Below, piece after piece: positions 1-8,816 of a stretch of 13,952 bases of DNA. The position numbers and the translations under genes are program-made. Location: the NCBI GenBank assembly GCA_002700485.1, contig PADU01000010.1, forward strand, positions 25,457 to 39,408, in the 5' to 3' direction. The notes under the pieces were generated by a model. It saw only the letters and a list, made by a program, of their open reading frames with translations. It made no database searches and was not told the DNA's origin. Numbering within the stretch: the first letter of the stretch is position 1; each line of letters opens with the position of its first letter. The stretch is from SAR116 cluster bacterium (lineage in GTDB: Bacteria; Pseudomonadota; Alphaproteobacteria; Puniceispirillales; Puniceispirillaceae).

Positions 1-711
1 CCTTCAGGCGTGAAATCCACACGGGCACAAGCGTGGACTGATACAGATCCAGACAGATGCGGTGTTCCAGCCTGCGTGTTTGAGGATGACTTTAGCTACG
101 AGGCCTGGGTTGAGTATATTCTCGATGTCCCGATGTATTTCCTGCACAGAGGCGATACGTATATTGATGTGTCTGGACAGTCCTTCAGGGCATTTATGGA
201 CGGCAAGCTACCTGGTTTTGAAGGTCAGCTGCCAAGCATGGAAGATTTTGAAGATCATATTACCACAGCTTTTCCTGAAGTTCGTTTGAAAGGCTATATT
301 GAAATGCGGGGCGCAGACAGTGGCAGCTGGGGCTCCATCTGTGCACTGCCAGCTTTGTGGGTTGGTCTTTTATATGATGAGGAAAGCCTGAACGCCGCAG
401 AGGCACTTGTGTCTGGTATTTCAGCTCAGCAAGTTGAGGCGGCGCGTTTGTCTGCGATTACAGATGGCCTTGATGGCCAGTTTGCGGGCCAACCAATGCT
501 AGTGATAGCAAGGGAAATAGTGGCACTGTCTGAAGCTGGCCTTGCCAGACGACAGATCACAGATAGTAAAGGCAGGGATGAGACACAATATCTCGACCCA
601 CTTCGGGAAATTGTAACCACAGGGAAAACCAATGCGGATATTATGCTCCATCACTATAATAGTGATTGGGACCGGGATGTCCGTCACCTGTTCAAACTAT
701 ATCATTATTAG
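1..711 (+). CDS. gshA: Glutamate-cysteine ligase, C-terminal part (left end cut by window)
   Basis: This enzyme joins L-glutamate and L-cysteine using ATP, the first step of cytosolic glutathione synthesis. The reading frame is open to base 1, so the GTG at 10 is internal and about 236 C-terminal residues are visible, roughly half of the 450-460 usual for alphaproteobacterial GCS2-family ligases. Recognisable blocks, in order, are AWTDTDPDRCG, YILDVPMYFLHRGDTYIDV, GQSFRAFMDGKLPG, HITTAFPEVRLKGYIEMRGAD and ALPALWVGLLYD, then a helical C-terminus with GRDETQYLDPLREIV. These match the class found in Alphaproteobacteria and plants rather than the E. coli GshA type. The frame stops at a TAG at 709-711. 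No terminator follows it before the transporter gene. Family assignment is by recognised motifs; the missing N-terminus holds part of the ATP-grasp-like active site and cannot be judged. Confidence 0.9.
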   Translation, partial: PSGVKSTRAQAWTDTDPDRCGVPACVFEDDFSYEAWVEYILDVPMYFLHRGDTYIDVSGQSFRAFMDGKLPGFEGQLPSMEDFEDHITTAFPEVRLKGYIEMRGADSGSWGSICALPALWVGLLYDEESLNAAEALVSGISAQQVEAARLSAITDGLDGQFAGQPMLVIAREIVALSEAGLARRQITDSKGRDETQYLDPLREIVTTGKTNADIMLHHYNSDWDRDVRHLFKLYHY

Positions 712-825
712 GCTGCTGCATGATGTGCACTCCTCTCGCTAACAGCGTGAATTGCATCCGTATAAATGGCTAATCTCCTTTAAATTGTCTTTATCAATTT
801 TGTCGGACTTGGCGCGCTTATCCCT

Positions 826-1974
826 GTGTTGCCATTCACTGTGATTGACGGGCTGGGTCATTCAGAGATTGTGATGACAGCTTTGCTGGCCAGCTTTGCT
901 TTTGCCATGTTTGTCGCCAATCCTGCGCTGGGCCGGATATCAGACAAGCTGGGCAGGCGACCTGTTTTGTTGCTCTCTCTTGGGGTTGGCAAAGTTGCTC
1001 ATCTCTGGTTTGCGGTCAGCAATGACATTATGCAGATGTTTGCCGCACGGACCATCGCCGGATTGGCAACAGGGAATATAGGCGTCATTCAGTCAATAAT
1101 TGCAGACCGAACATCACCACAGGACAGAGCCAGAACAATGGGTTTTTTGGGAGCGGCAATTGGCGCAGGATTTGTGACCGGGCCAGCTCTTGGTGGACTA
1201 TTGAGTGGCATCGGTTCTGGACCTGTCCATCAGACGCCGTTTCTGATTGCAGCGGCGTTTTCTGCCCTGTCCTTCATTCTGGCCATCAGATTGAAGGAGA
1301 CCGGTACTTTGTCCCGCTCTGTTGTCACGCAGGGGGTGTTTTCAGAATACGTGAAGACTGTCTTATCTGGCCAAATTGGTTGGTTTGCTGCGTCATTTTT
1401 CTGCCTGAATCTAGCATTTGCCCAAGTTGAAGTATCTTATGTTTTGTTGGTCAGGGATCTGCTGGGATTTGGGGCTAGACAGACAGGGTGGCTGTTTATC
1501 TATATCGGGGTGCTAATTATCATCGTTCAGGGTGGATTGATTTCCCGCGCCGTTTTGCGCTTTGGGGAGATGAAGACCATCATTGCTGGTGTTGCGCTGC
1601 TGGCCAGTGGTCAGCTTCTGACTGTGGCACTTGCCTTTGGCGACGCGCTTGGTCTTGTCATCATGGTGGGCCCTATCCTGCTGTCAACGACCCTTGTCTG
1701 TGTTGGTTTTGCTTTCACTAATCCAACATTAACCGCTTCTGCCTCAAAGGCTGCGTCAGCTCGAAACATGGGTGGATCTCTCGGCTTTATACAGGGATGC
1801 GGGTCAATCGGACAGGTTTTAGGCCTTGTATCTGCAGGACCCTTCAATGCTTTTGGCGGGAGTGTGGCATCCTTTGGTTTTGGTACAGCGGTCACCTGCT
1901 GTCTGTTGGTTTTTATTCTGATGATGTTAAGTCGCCAGCACAGACAGCAGAAAATGGCTGATGGAGTCTGCTAA
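826..1974 (+). CDS. MFS transporter (DHA1/TetA-like efflux type), 5' end disrupted
   Basis: A major facilitator superfamily inner-membrane carrier, most like the proton-driven drug-efflux (TetA/Bcr-like) branch; the substrate is unknown. Using GTG 826 gives 382 residues. The cytoplasmic loop 2-3 signature of MFS (G-R-x-S-D-K-x-G-R-R) is at residues 36-45. Hydrophobic segments continue to the end, consistent with about 12 helices, and the last one (VTCCLLVFILMML) is followed by a basic tail. The same frame is open upstream to 784 and encodes IVFINFVGLGALIP, which is the expected first half of helix 1, so GTG 826 is probably too late. ATG 766 lies in this frame (MANLL) but is followed by TAA at 781-783. 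The gene may therefore be a fresh pseudogene, use a poor internal start, or carry a base error. No strong Shine-Dalgarno precedes either start. Its stop overlaps the tldD stop. Confidence 0.8.
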   Translation: MLPFTVIDGLGHSEIVMTALLASFAFAMFVANPALGRISDKLGRRPVLLLSLGVGKVAHLWFAVSNDIMQMFAARTIAGLATGNIGVIQSIIADRTSPQDRARTMGFLGAAIGAGFVTGPALGGLLSGIGSGPVHQTPFLIAAAFSALSFILAIRLKETGTLSRSVVTQGVFSEYVKTVLSGQIGWFAASFFCLNLAFAQVEVSYVLLVRDLLGFGARQTGWLFIYIGVLIIIVQGGLISRAVLRFGEMKTIIAGVALLASGQLLTVALAFGDALGLVIMVGPILLSTTLVCVGFAFTNPTLTASASKAASARNMGGSLGFIQGCGSIGQVLGLVSAGPFNAFGGSVASFGFGTAVTCCLLVFILMMLSRQHRQQKMADGVC

Positions 1975-3410
1975 GCAGCCTCTGTCCCGCCAACGGTGAT
2001 GCCGCCCATTTTCAGTGTAGGCTGACCGACCCCAACAGGAACAGACTGCCCGGCTTTTCCACATGTCCCAACACCTCTGTCCAGTGACAAATCATTGCCG
2101 ATCATAGTTATTTTTGACATGGCATCAGGTCCGCTGCCGATCAAGGTTGCACCTTTTACAGGCGCGCCGATTTTTCCATTTTCAACTAGATAGGCTTCAG
2201 AGGCAGCGAACACAAATTTTCCAGAGGTGATATCCACCTGACCGCCGCCAAAATTCACTGCATATATTCCTTTTTTCATTGAGGCGACAATTTCATCAGC
2301 CTCACAGGTCCCATTTTCCATGAATGTGTTAGTCATACGCGGCATCGGCAGATGGGCATAAGATTCTCGGCGGCCATTTCCGGTCGCGTCAACACCCATA
2401 AGACGCGCATTCTGCCGATCCTGCATATAGGCTTTCAGGATCCCATCTTCTATCAGCACATTGCGTGCGGACTGAGTTCCTTCATCATCGATTGTTATAG
2501 ACCCCCGACGATCCTTAATTGTGCCATCATCCACGACAGTGACACCCTTTGCAGCCACTTGTTCACCAACACGACCAGAAAAAACAGATGTCCCCTTACG
2601 GTTGAAATCACCCTCCAGCCCATGGCCAACTGCCTCATGTAACATCACACCAGGCCAGCCTGACCCCAAGACGATTTCCATCTCACCAGCTGGCGCACCA
2701 ACAGATTCAAGGTTTAATAGCGCGATGCGTAGCGCTTCATCCACCTCAGCCTCCCACATTTTAGGGTTCAAATAGGGGTCAAACATAAACCGGCCGCCTG
2801 TTCCACTGCTTCCGCTTTCCATCCGGCCATTCTTTTCGGCAACTACAGCTACATTCAACCTGACCAGAGGGCGGATATCAGCAAAGCGAGTGCCGTCTGG
2901 CCGTATGATTTGTACTGCTTGCCATGAGCCGGCTATAGAGGCGCTGACTTGTTTTACCCGCGGGTCTTTGTCACGCGCATAGCTGTCCATCTTCTGCAAC
3001 AAAGCCACTTTGTCCTCAAAGGCTGTTTGGTTAAGCGGATTGGAATCTGAATATAAAGACTCGTTGCGCCCAGCTTCTGGGGCAAGAGCAATTTTGCCTG
3101 AATGGCCAGAGGCGACAGCGGAAACGGTCTCAGCTGCACGCTTCAGGGCGGCTGAACTTAACTCACCAGCATGAGCAAAAGCGTCTGCCTCGCCAACTAT
3201 CGCGCGCAAGCCAAATCCAGCGCTTTGGTCATAGGTTGCTGTTTTCAGACGGCCATCATCAAATGACAGCATCTCGGCATGACGCATTTCTAAAAACAAG
3301 TCGCCATCATCCGCTCCATGCAAGCAGTTGGCGACAATTTTCATAGTTTGGTCCTTATCCAGACCCGTTGATCCGAAAAACGCCTGATCTGTTTGTTCAA
3401 GTAAATTCAT
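1971..3410 (-). CDS. tldD: Metalloprotease TldD
   Basis: TldD is the metallopeptidase half of the TldD/TldE (PmbA) pair, a cytosolic heterodimer that degrades unfolded peptides and matures some peptide products in other bacteria. The 479-residue length is normal for the family. The zinc motif HEAVGH is at residues 258-263, inside GWPGVMLHEAVGHGLEGDF, and the probable third zinc ligand is C450 in GTCGKAGQSVPV, the conserved C-terminal block. The N-terminal half (residues 1-200) carries the usual TldD/PmbA fold sequence with FGLRAIVG near 66. The start MNLLEQTDQAFF fits TldD N-termini; the upstream Shine-Dalgarno is weak (AGAG). The partner tldE/pmbA is not in the window, which is common because the two are often unlinked. 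tldD divergent from coxB is a familiar alphaproteobacterial arrangement. Confidence 0.95.
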   Translation of the reverse strand: MNLLEQTDQAFFGSTGLDKDQTMKIVANCLHGADDGDLFLEMRHAEMLSFDDGRLKTATYDQSAGFGLRAIVGEADAFAHAGELSSAALKRAAETVSAVASGHSGKIALAPEAGRNESLYSDSNPLNQTAFEDKVALLQKMDSYARDKDPRVKQVSASIAGSWQAVQIIRPDGTRFADIRPLVRLNVAVVAEKNGRMESGSSGTGGRFMFDPYLNPKMWEAEVDEALRIALLNLESVGAPAGEMEIVLGSGWPGVMLHEAVGHGLEGDFNRKGTSVFSGRVGEQVAAKGVTVVDDGTIKDRRGSITIDDEGTQSARNVLIEDGILKAYMQDRQNARLMGVDATGNGRRESYAHLPMPRMTNTFMENGTCEADEIVASMKKGIYAVNFGGGQVDITSGKFVFAASEAYLVENGKIGAPVKGATLIGSGPDAMSKITMIGNDLSLDRGVGTCGKAGQSVPVGVGQPTLKMGGITVGGTEAA

Positions 3411-3552
3411 AAGACTATCTCTTTTTTGGGCGCTGAGACTCTCACCGCAATATTAACTTTCTAATTGAGAATGGTATCTCCTGCATCATATTTCAAGGAG
3501 GAAATCTGGACAGCGGACATCGTTTAAATTGTCTGATAAGTCTGTTTTCGTG

Positions 3553-3585
3553 CCTCTTTGCGACTTGCCGTCGCAGAGGGCTTTT
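3553..3585 (+). terminator. Terminator-like hairpin in the coxB leader region
   Basis: CCTCT (3553-3557) and GCGAC (3560-3564) pair with GTCGC (3570-3574) and AGAGG (3575-3579), with a TTGCC loop and a two-base TT bulge. GCTTTT follows on the plus strand; the minus strand has no T-run. The stem is strong but the T-tract is short (four), so it could be a weak terminator, an attenuator in a long coxB leader, or the 3' end of a small RNA. No gene reads into it from the left, because tldD points the other way. Confidence 0.45.
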
Positions 3586-3660
3586 CACAGCACAGAAAAC
3601 ACGCTAAAAATAAGTAGAAATCTAAAGAAGTAGGCTTTTCACACCTGACACTTCATGCTT

Positions 3661-3688
3661 TTGTTCAAACAGGGCTATTTCGCATAAT
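3661..3688 (+). promoter_or_regulatory. Possible sigma-70-type promoter for the oxidase operon
   Basis: TTGTTC (3661-3666) and CATAAT (3683-3688) are separated by 16 bases, which would place the transcript start near 3695 and give a leader of about 35 bases before coxB. The -35 half is a poor match and the region is AT-rich, so this is a weak call. The second copy of GGCTTTTCACA (3633-3643) sits just upstream, where an activator might bind. Confidence 0.25.
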
Positions 3689-3730
3689 GTTGCGACAGAG
3701 TTACACCTTAAGGGTAAGGGGGATCACGAA

Positions 3731-4585
3731 ATGACAACGCGCGGCTCTTTTTTGGCGGGTCTGGGGCTATTTGCTGCGACGACCGTTTTAATGATAGCTG
3801 GCGGCGCATTGGCAGCTGAACCACAGCCCTGGCAGTTTGGTCTTCAGCCACCAGCAGGGTCAATTGCTGAAAGGGCAACCAGCCTGCACAATCTATTGCT
3901 GGTGATTATCACGGCTATTTCCTTATTTGTGCTGGCTTTGCTTGTGTATACCTGTGTGCGGTTCCGTCAGTCAGCTAATTCAAAACCATCAAAGACTACG
4001 CACAATGCGGTGATTGAAGTGTTGTGGACGGTTGTTCCCGTTCTCATCTTGGTTGTGATTGCTGTGCCGTCTTTTCGTTTGCTGTATTACATGGATAAGA
4101 CTCAAGATACTGAGATGGTAATTAAAATTACAGGAAACCAGTGGTACTGGAATTACGAATATCCTGATGAGGAACTAAGTTTCGACAGCTATATGATTGA
4201 CGAAGCTGAGCTAAAAAAAGGTCAGAAGCGTCTCTTAGAAGTCGATTATCCGATGGTTGTGCCGGCTGGCACTAGGGTCAAGCTTCTGGTTACAGGCAAT
4301 GATGTAATGCATTCCTTTTTCGTGCCTTCACTCGCAGTTCAAACCTATTCGATTATTGGCCGGGTAAATGAAGCCTGGATAGATGTCCCTGAAGGGGCAA
4401 ATACCTACTACGGACAGTGCAATCAGATCTGCGGCGTAAACCACGCCTATATGCCAATTGTAGTGAGGGCACTTGAAAAGAAGGAATATGAAGCATGGCT
4501 TGCTGGAGCGAAAGAAGAATTCGCGTCTGTTAAGACGCCAGCAGATACTCTGCTGAAAAAGACATTGGTGGCATCTGCCAACTGA
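3731..4585 (+). CDS. coxB: Cytochrome c oxidase subunit II (CuA subunit)
   Basis: Subunit II accepts electrons from cytochrome c at its periplasmic CuA centre and passes them to heme a in subunit I. The 284-residue protein has a signal peptide (about 1-29, ending GGALAAE), two membrane helices (about 53-77 and 95-118), the aromatic electron-entry motif QWYWNYEYPD (137-146) and a cupredoxin domain. CuA ligands are present: H194 (in DVMHSFF), C230, C234, H238 and M241. Two oddities stand out. The CuA loop reads C-N-Q-I-C, with Q232 where family members have Glu, the residue that also binds Mg/Mn at the interface with subunit I. The usual K-x-D-A-x-P-G-R segment reads Q-T-Y-S-I-I-G-R (204-211). 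The ATG at 3731 has a good Shine-Dalgarno (AAGGGGGA at 3716-3723). First gene of the operon; coxA follows after 25 bases. Confidence 0.97.
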   Translation: MTTRGSFLAGLGLFAATTVLMIAGGALAAEPQPWQFGLQPPAGSIAERATSLHNLLLVIITAISLFVLALLVYTCVRFRQSANSKPSKTTHNAVIEVLWTVVPVLILVVIAVPSFRLLYYMDKTQDTEMVIKITGNQWYWNYEYPDEELSFDSYMIDEAELKKGQKRLLEVDYPMVVPAGTRVKLLVTGNDVMHSFFVPSLAVQTYSIIGRVNEAWIDVPEGANTYYGQCNQICGVNHAYMPIVVRALEKKEYEAWLAGAKEEFASVKTPADTLLKKTLVASAN

Positions 4586-4596
4586 ATAAGTGCGTG

Positions 4597-4602
4597 AAGG
4601 AG
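4597..4602 (+). promoter_or_regulatory. Shine-Dalgarno that fixes the coxA start
   Basis: AAGGAG ends eight bases before ATG 4611. The frame is also open from a GTG at 4590, but that start would place this ribosome binding site inside the gene, so 4611 ([10 protein letters not shown]) is preferred. Confidence 0.8.
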
Positions 4603-4610
4603 AAACACAA

Positions 4611-6219
<1,609 letters not shown>

Positions 6220-6246
6220 GCGCGCCTAGAGCTGAAAAGGGACCAA

Positions 6247-7209
6247 ATGATGACTGCCATCTCGTCTCAGACATCGGGCCATGACCTTAAATTGAAACCA
6301 ACCGTCTCTGCATCTGTGGCAACAGTTGGTGACTTTTTCCAACTAATGAAGCCAAGGGTGATGACCCTTGTGACCTTCACTGGATTAGCCGGCATGTATC
6401 TCGCCCCGGGTGAAAAGCATCTGGGCCTCGCCCTCGTGTCTTTGTTTGCGATTGCGGCCGGCGCAGGTGCGTCTGGGGCTATAAACCAGTGGTATGACCG
6501 AGATATTGACCGGGTCATGTCTCGGACACGTGGCCGACCAATCCCAGCGGGAAAAGTAGACCCGGCTGAGGCCCTTGCCCTTGGCGTCGTCGTCTCCGTT
6601 CTTTCTGTGCTTTTGCTGTCCTTATCTGCAAATTTTCTAGCAGGAGGTCTGTTGGCGTTCACAATCTTCTTCTATGCTGTAATCTACACGGTGTGGTTGA
6701 AACGGAGCACGCCTCAGAATATTGTCATTGGCGGGGCAGCCGGGGCGTTACCGCCTGTTGTGGGTTGGGCCAGCATCACTGGAACAGTATCTGTTGAAGC
6801 GCTGATTCTGTTTGCACTAATATTTTTCTGGACGCCTCCACATTTCTGGGCCCTCGCTCTTGTCAAGAATGAAGATTATAAACAGGCTAACATACCGATG
6901 TTGCCTGTTGTTGCTGGTAAGCAGGAAACGCTGCGCCAGATTGTTATCTATTCGACCGTGATGGCACCTACAGGTGTGGCCCCATATCTGGTGGGTCTGA
7001 CCAGCATTGTTTATGGTGTTGTGGCAGCGGTATTGGGCTGTGCGTTTTTTTTACTTGCAATCCGGCTCTTCAAATCGCCTACAGACAGACAGTCATGGGA
7101 ACTGTTTAAATTCTCCGTCTTTTATTTGGCGGCGCTGTTCGGATGCTTGATTTTGGACAAGCTTTTCATTCAGCAGCTTGGGCTTCTGAGATTTATAGGA
7201 ATTCAGTGA
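6247..7209 (+). CDS. ctaB: Protoheme IX farnesyltransferase (heme O synthase)
   Basis: An inner-membrane UbiA-family prenyltransferase that adds a farnesyl group to the 2-vinyl of heme B, giving heme O, the precursor of heme A for subunit I. The 320-residue protein has the first Asp-rich motif NQWYDRDIDRVMSRTRGRPIP (N80 to P100; D84 and D88 bind the Mg-diphosphate). It also has LMKPRVMTLVTFTG near 33-46, the conserved loop around YTVWLKRSTPQNIVIGG (147-163), and the second motif FFWTPPHFWALAL (193-205), then KNEDYKQANIPMLP. Several hydrophobic helices follow. Two adjacent ATGs (6247 and 6250) are possible starts; AAAAGGGA upstream (6235-6242) serves either. It follows coxA by 27 bases and its stop overlaps the next gene by one base. 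No heme A synthase (ctaA) gene is in the window, so that step must be encoded elsewhere. Confidence 0.96.
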   Translation: MMTAISSQTSGHDLKLKPTVSASVATVGDFFQLMKPRVMTLVTFTGLAGMYLAPGEKHLGLALVSLFAIAAGAGASGAINQWYDRDIDRVMSRTRGRPIPAGKVDPAEALALGVVVSVLSVLLLSLSANFLAGGLLAFTIFFYAVIYTVWLKRSTPQNIVIGGAAGALPPVVGWASITGTVSVEALILFALIFFWTPPHFWALALVKNEDYKQANIPMLPVVAGKQETLRQIVIYSTVMAPTGVAPYLVGLTSIVYGVVAAVLGCAFFLLAIRLFKSPTDRQSWELFKFSVFYLAALFGCLILDKLFIQQLGLLRFIGIQ

Positions 7210-7343
7210 TGGCGGAAAGAGAGCCAAAGACAGGGGCCGAGATGCAGACTATGCGCAAGCGCCGAAATCTCTGGGTGATTGGGATGATTTTTAGCCTCGC
7301 TCTGCTGTTTTATTTTATCACCATCTTTAGGATGGGGATGTAA
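7209..7343 (+). CDS. Small single-helix membrane protein of the cox cluster (CoxF-like)
   Basis: A 44-residue protein with a charged N-terminal arm containing MRKRRN, one membrane helix (about 21-40, LWVIGMIFSLALLFYFITIF) and a short RMGM tail. The basic stretch before the helix suggests the N-terminus is cytoplasmic. Genes of this size and shape sit between ctaB and ctaG in many alphaproteobacteria and are sometimes labelled CoxF or hypothetical; the role is not established and I infer only a link to oxidase assembly. ATG 7209 overlaps the ctaB TGA by one base and has AGGA at 7197-7200, so coupled translation is likely. An upstream TTG (7143) lies inside ctaB and would make a 66-residue protein, but the size and the Shine-Dalgarno favour 7209. 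Confidence 0.75.
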   Translation: MAEREPKTGAEMQTMRKRRNLWVIGMIFSLALLFYFITIFRMGM

Positions 7344-7348
7344 CGGCA

Positions 7349-7939
7349 ATGACAATTACTGCTTCAAATCATAACATGCATAACCAAGGTAAAGACCAGC
7401 GTGATAAAACCAATAATAGATTGTTGTTTGTTGTCGCCGTTGTGGTGATGTCTATGGTTGGTCTGGCTTATGCCTCAGTTCCGCTATATAAGCTGTTTTG
7501 TCAGGTCACTGGATTTGGCGGTACCACACAAATTGCTACACAGGCGCCTGAACAGGCCCTGCTTACTGTTGAACCTCTGGCAGTCCGGCTTGATGCAAAT
7601 GTTAACCCGCAATTGAACTGGTCATTTGTTCCGATTGAACAGGAAGTCAGTCTGAAGCCCGGTGAAGAGGTTACAGCTATTTACCGTGCTACCAATATTG
7701 GAACGATGCCGTCCACGGGGACGGCCACCTTCAATGTGACACCGCAGAAGGCGGGGCCCTATTTCATGAAAATAGAATGTTTCTGTTTTACGGAACAAAC
7801 TCTGCAGCCAGGTGAATCTATTGATATGCCGGTAAGATTTTTTTTGGACAGCGAGATCGTATCTGATATCAATACATCAGATATTGATGAGATTGTGTTA
7901 TCTTACACATTTTTCAAAGCAATGGGTAATTCAAGTTGA
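7349..7939 (+). CDS. ctaG: Cytochrome c oxidase assembly protein CtaG (Cox11 family)
   Basis: CtaG is a membrane-anchored copper chaperone that delivers copper to the CuB site of subunit I on the periplasmic face. The 196-residue protein has a short cytoplasmic N-terminus, one membrane helix (about 24-43) and a periplasmic immunoglobulin-like domain. The hallmark YKLFCQVTGFGG follows the helix (C51), and the copper-binding C-F-C-F motif is at 144-147 in KIECFCFTEQ; all three Cys are conserved in Cox11. The end (VLSYTFFKA) is typical. It lies five bases after the small membrane protein gene, and the ribosome binding site (GGGGAT) is inside the end of that gene, which argues for one transcript. 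A perfect seven-base stem inside the gene (7708-7725) has no T-run and is probably not functional. Confidence 0.96.
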   Translation: MTITASNHNMHNQGKDQRDKTNNRLLFVVAVVVMSMVGLAYASVPLYKLFCQVTGFGGTTQIATQAPEQALLTVEPLAVRLDANVNPQLNWSFVPIEQEVSLKPGEEVTAIYRATNIGTMPSTGTATFNVTPQKAGPYFMKIECFCFTEQTLQPGESIDMPVRFFLDSEIVSDINTSDIDEIVLSYTFFKAMGNSS

Positions 7940-7996
7940 AATTAACCCAATATAGGGCCAGTCGGTGGGGGCAGGCTAATTTTAAGGAGAACTGAC

Positions 7997-8782
7997 ATGA
8001 GTGGTGCACAACAACATCCATACCATCTTGTAGAACCAAGCCCTTGGCCGGCTGTAGGTGCTGCTGCTGCTTTTGTAATGGCGATCGGCGGTATTATGTT
8101 CATGCATCAACGCGATTTTGGTCCTCACGTTCTCGGTTTGGGCCTTGGTCTTGTTCTATTGACAATGTTCATGTGGTGGCGAGACATTATTCGCGAAGCA
8201 GAATATCAAGGACATCACACTCCCATTGTTCAGATAGGGATGCGATATGGCATGATGCTATTTATTGCCTCTGAGGTCATGTTTTTTGTAGCGTTTTTCT
8301 GGGCTTTCTTCGATCGGGCCTTCTATCCGGTTGGTGGTGTCTGGCCACCAGAGGGGATTGAAACATTTAATGCATTTGACCTGCCGCTAATTAACACACT
8401 TATTCTGCTGCTCTCAGGTTGCACGGTTACCTGGGCACACCATGCATTAGTTCATGACAACAGACGTGATTTCATCAATGGATTGTTCATCACAATTTTG
8501 CTAGGTGCATTGTTTACCGCACTTCAGGCCGTGGAATATGACCATGCCGCCTTTTCCTTTACAGACGGTATCTACCCATCAGTCTTTTTTATGGCAACTG
8601 GTTTTCACGGCTTTCATGTGATAATTGGCACATTGTTTTTAACGGTTTGTCTGTTCCGGGGCCTGAAGGGCCACTTTACATCTGAGCAACATTTTGGATT
8701 TGAAGCGGCAGCCTGGTACTGGCATTTTGTTGATGTGGTCTGGCTGTTCCTATTTGTTGCGGTCTACTGGTGGGGGGCTTGA
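7997..8782 (+). CDS. coxC: Cytochrome c oxidase subunit III
   Basis: Subunit III is a membrane subunit without redox metals that stabilises subunit I and supports proton uptake. The 261-residue protein has seven predicted helices. Its family motifs are [12 protein letters not shown] at the N-terminus, [16 protein letters not shown] (60-75), [15 protein letters not shown] (91-105) with the carbodiimide-reactive Glu at 93, [12 protein letters not shown] (141-152), [16 protein letters not shown] (197-212), and the C-terminal [22 protein letters not shown] (about 238-259). The ATG at 7997 has a strong AAGGAGA Shine-Dalgarno at 7983-7989. It is the last structural oxidase gene and is followed at once by a good intrinsic terminator. 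In many relatives a DUF983 gene sits between coxC and SURF1; there is none here. Confidence 0.97.
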   Translation: MSGAQQHPYHLVEPSPWPAVGAAAAFVMAIGGIMFMHQRDFGPHVLGLGLGLVLLTMFMWWRDIIREAEYQGHHTPIVQIGMRYGMMLFIASEVMFFVAFFWAFFDRAFYPVGGVWPPEGIETFNAFDLPLINTLILLLSGCTVTWAHHALVHDNRRDFINGLFITILLGALFTALQAVEYDHAAFSFTDGIYPSVFFMATGFHGFHVIIGTLFLTVCLFRGLKGHFTSEQHFGFEAAAWYWHFVDVVWLFLFVAVYWWGA

Positions 8783-8816
8783 TCACCTTTACTCATCCCC
8801 TGATGATATGATAGTC

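Larger units (their letters stand above)
3411..3730. other. Divergent intergenic region between tldD and coxB
   Basis: This 320-base gap must hold the promoters of both tldD and the oxidase operon. From left to right I see an 11-base dyad (TGAGA, C, TCTCA) at 3434-3444 close to the tldD start, and an orphan strong Shine-Dalgarno (AAGGAGG) at 3495-3501. The only initiator near it is a CTG at 3506, opening a 33-codon frame that ends at 3607. A long hairpin followed by GCTTTT lies at 3553-3585. The 11-mer GGCTTTTCACA occurs twice (3579-3589 and 3633-3643). A possible promoter for coxB lies at 3661-3688. The CTG frame resembles nothing I recognise and is probably not a gene. Confidence 0.6.

Noticed and set aside
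10..12. GTG at 10 as the start of a 233-residue protein
   Set aside because: The frame is open to base 1 and the first residues already match the middle of glutamate-cysteine ligase, so the gene is cut by the window edge.
2352..2775. Plus-strand frames antisense to tldD
   Set aside because: They lie wholly opposite a clear, full-length tldD and resemble no known protein.
3506..3607. 33-codon frame from CTG behind the orphan Shine-Dalgarno
   Set aside because: CTG starts are rare, the spacer is only four bases, and the peptide is unlike any protein I recognise; kept only as part of the possible leader structure.
4590..4610. GTG 4590 as the coxA start
   Set aside because: The Shine-Dalgarno for ATG 4611 would lie inside the coding sequence and the added residues (REGETQ) do not resemble CoxA.
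7708..7725. Perfect seven-base stem with ACGG loop in ctaG
   Set aside because: It lies within conserved coding sequence and has no T-run on either side, so it is not a convincing terminator.
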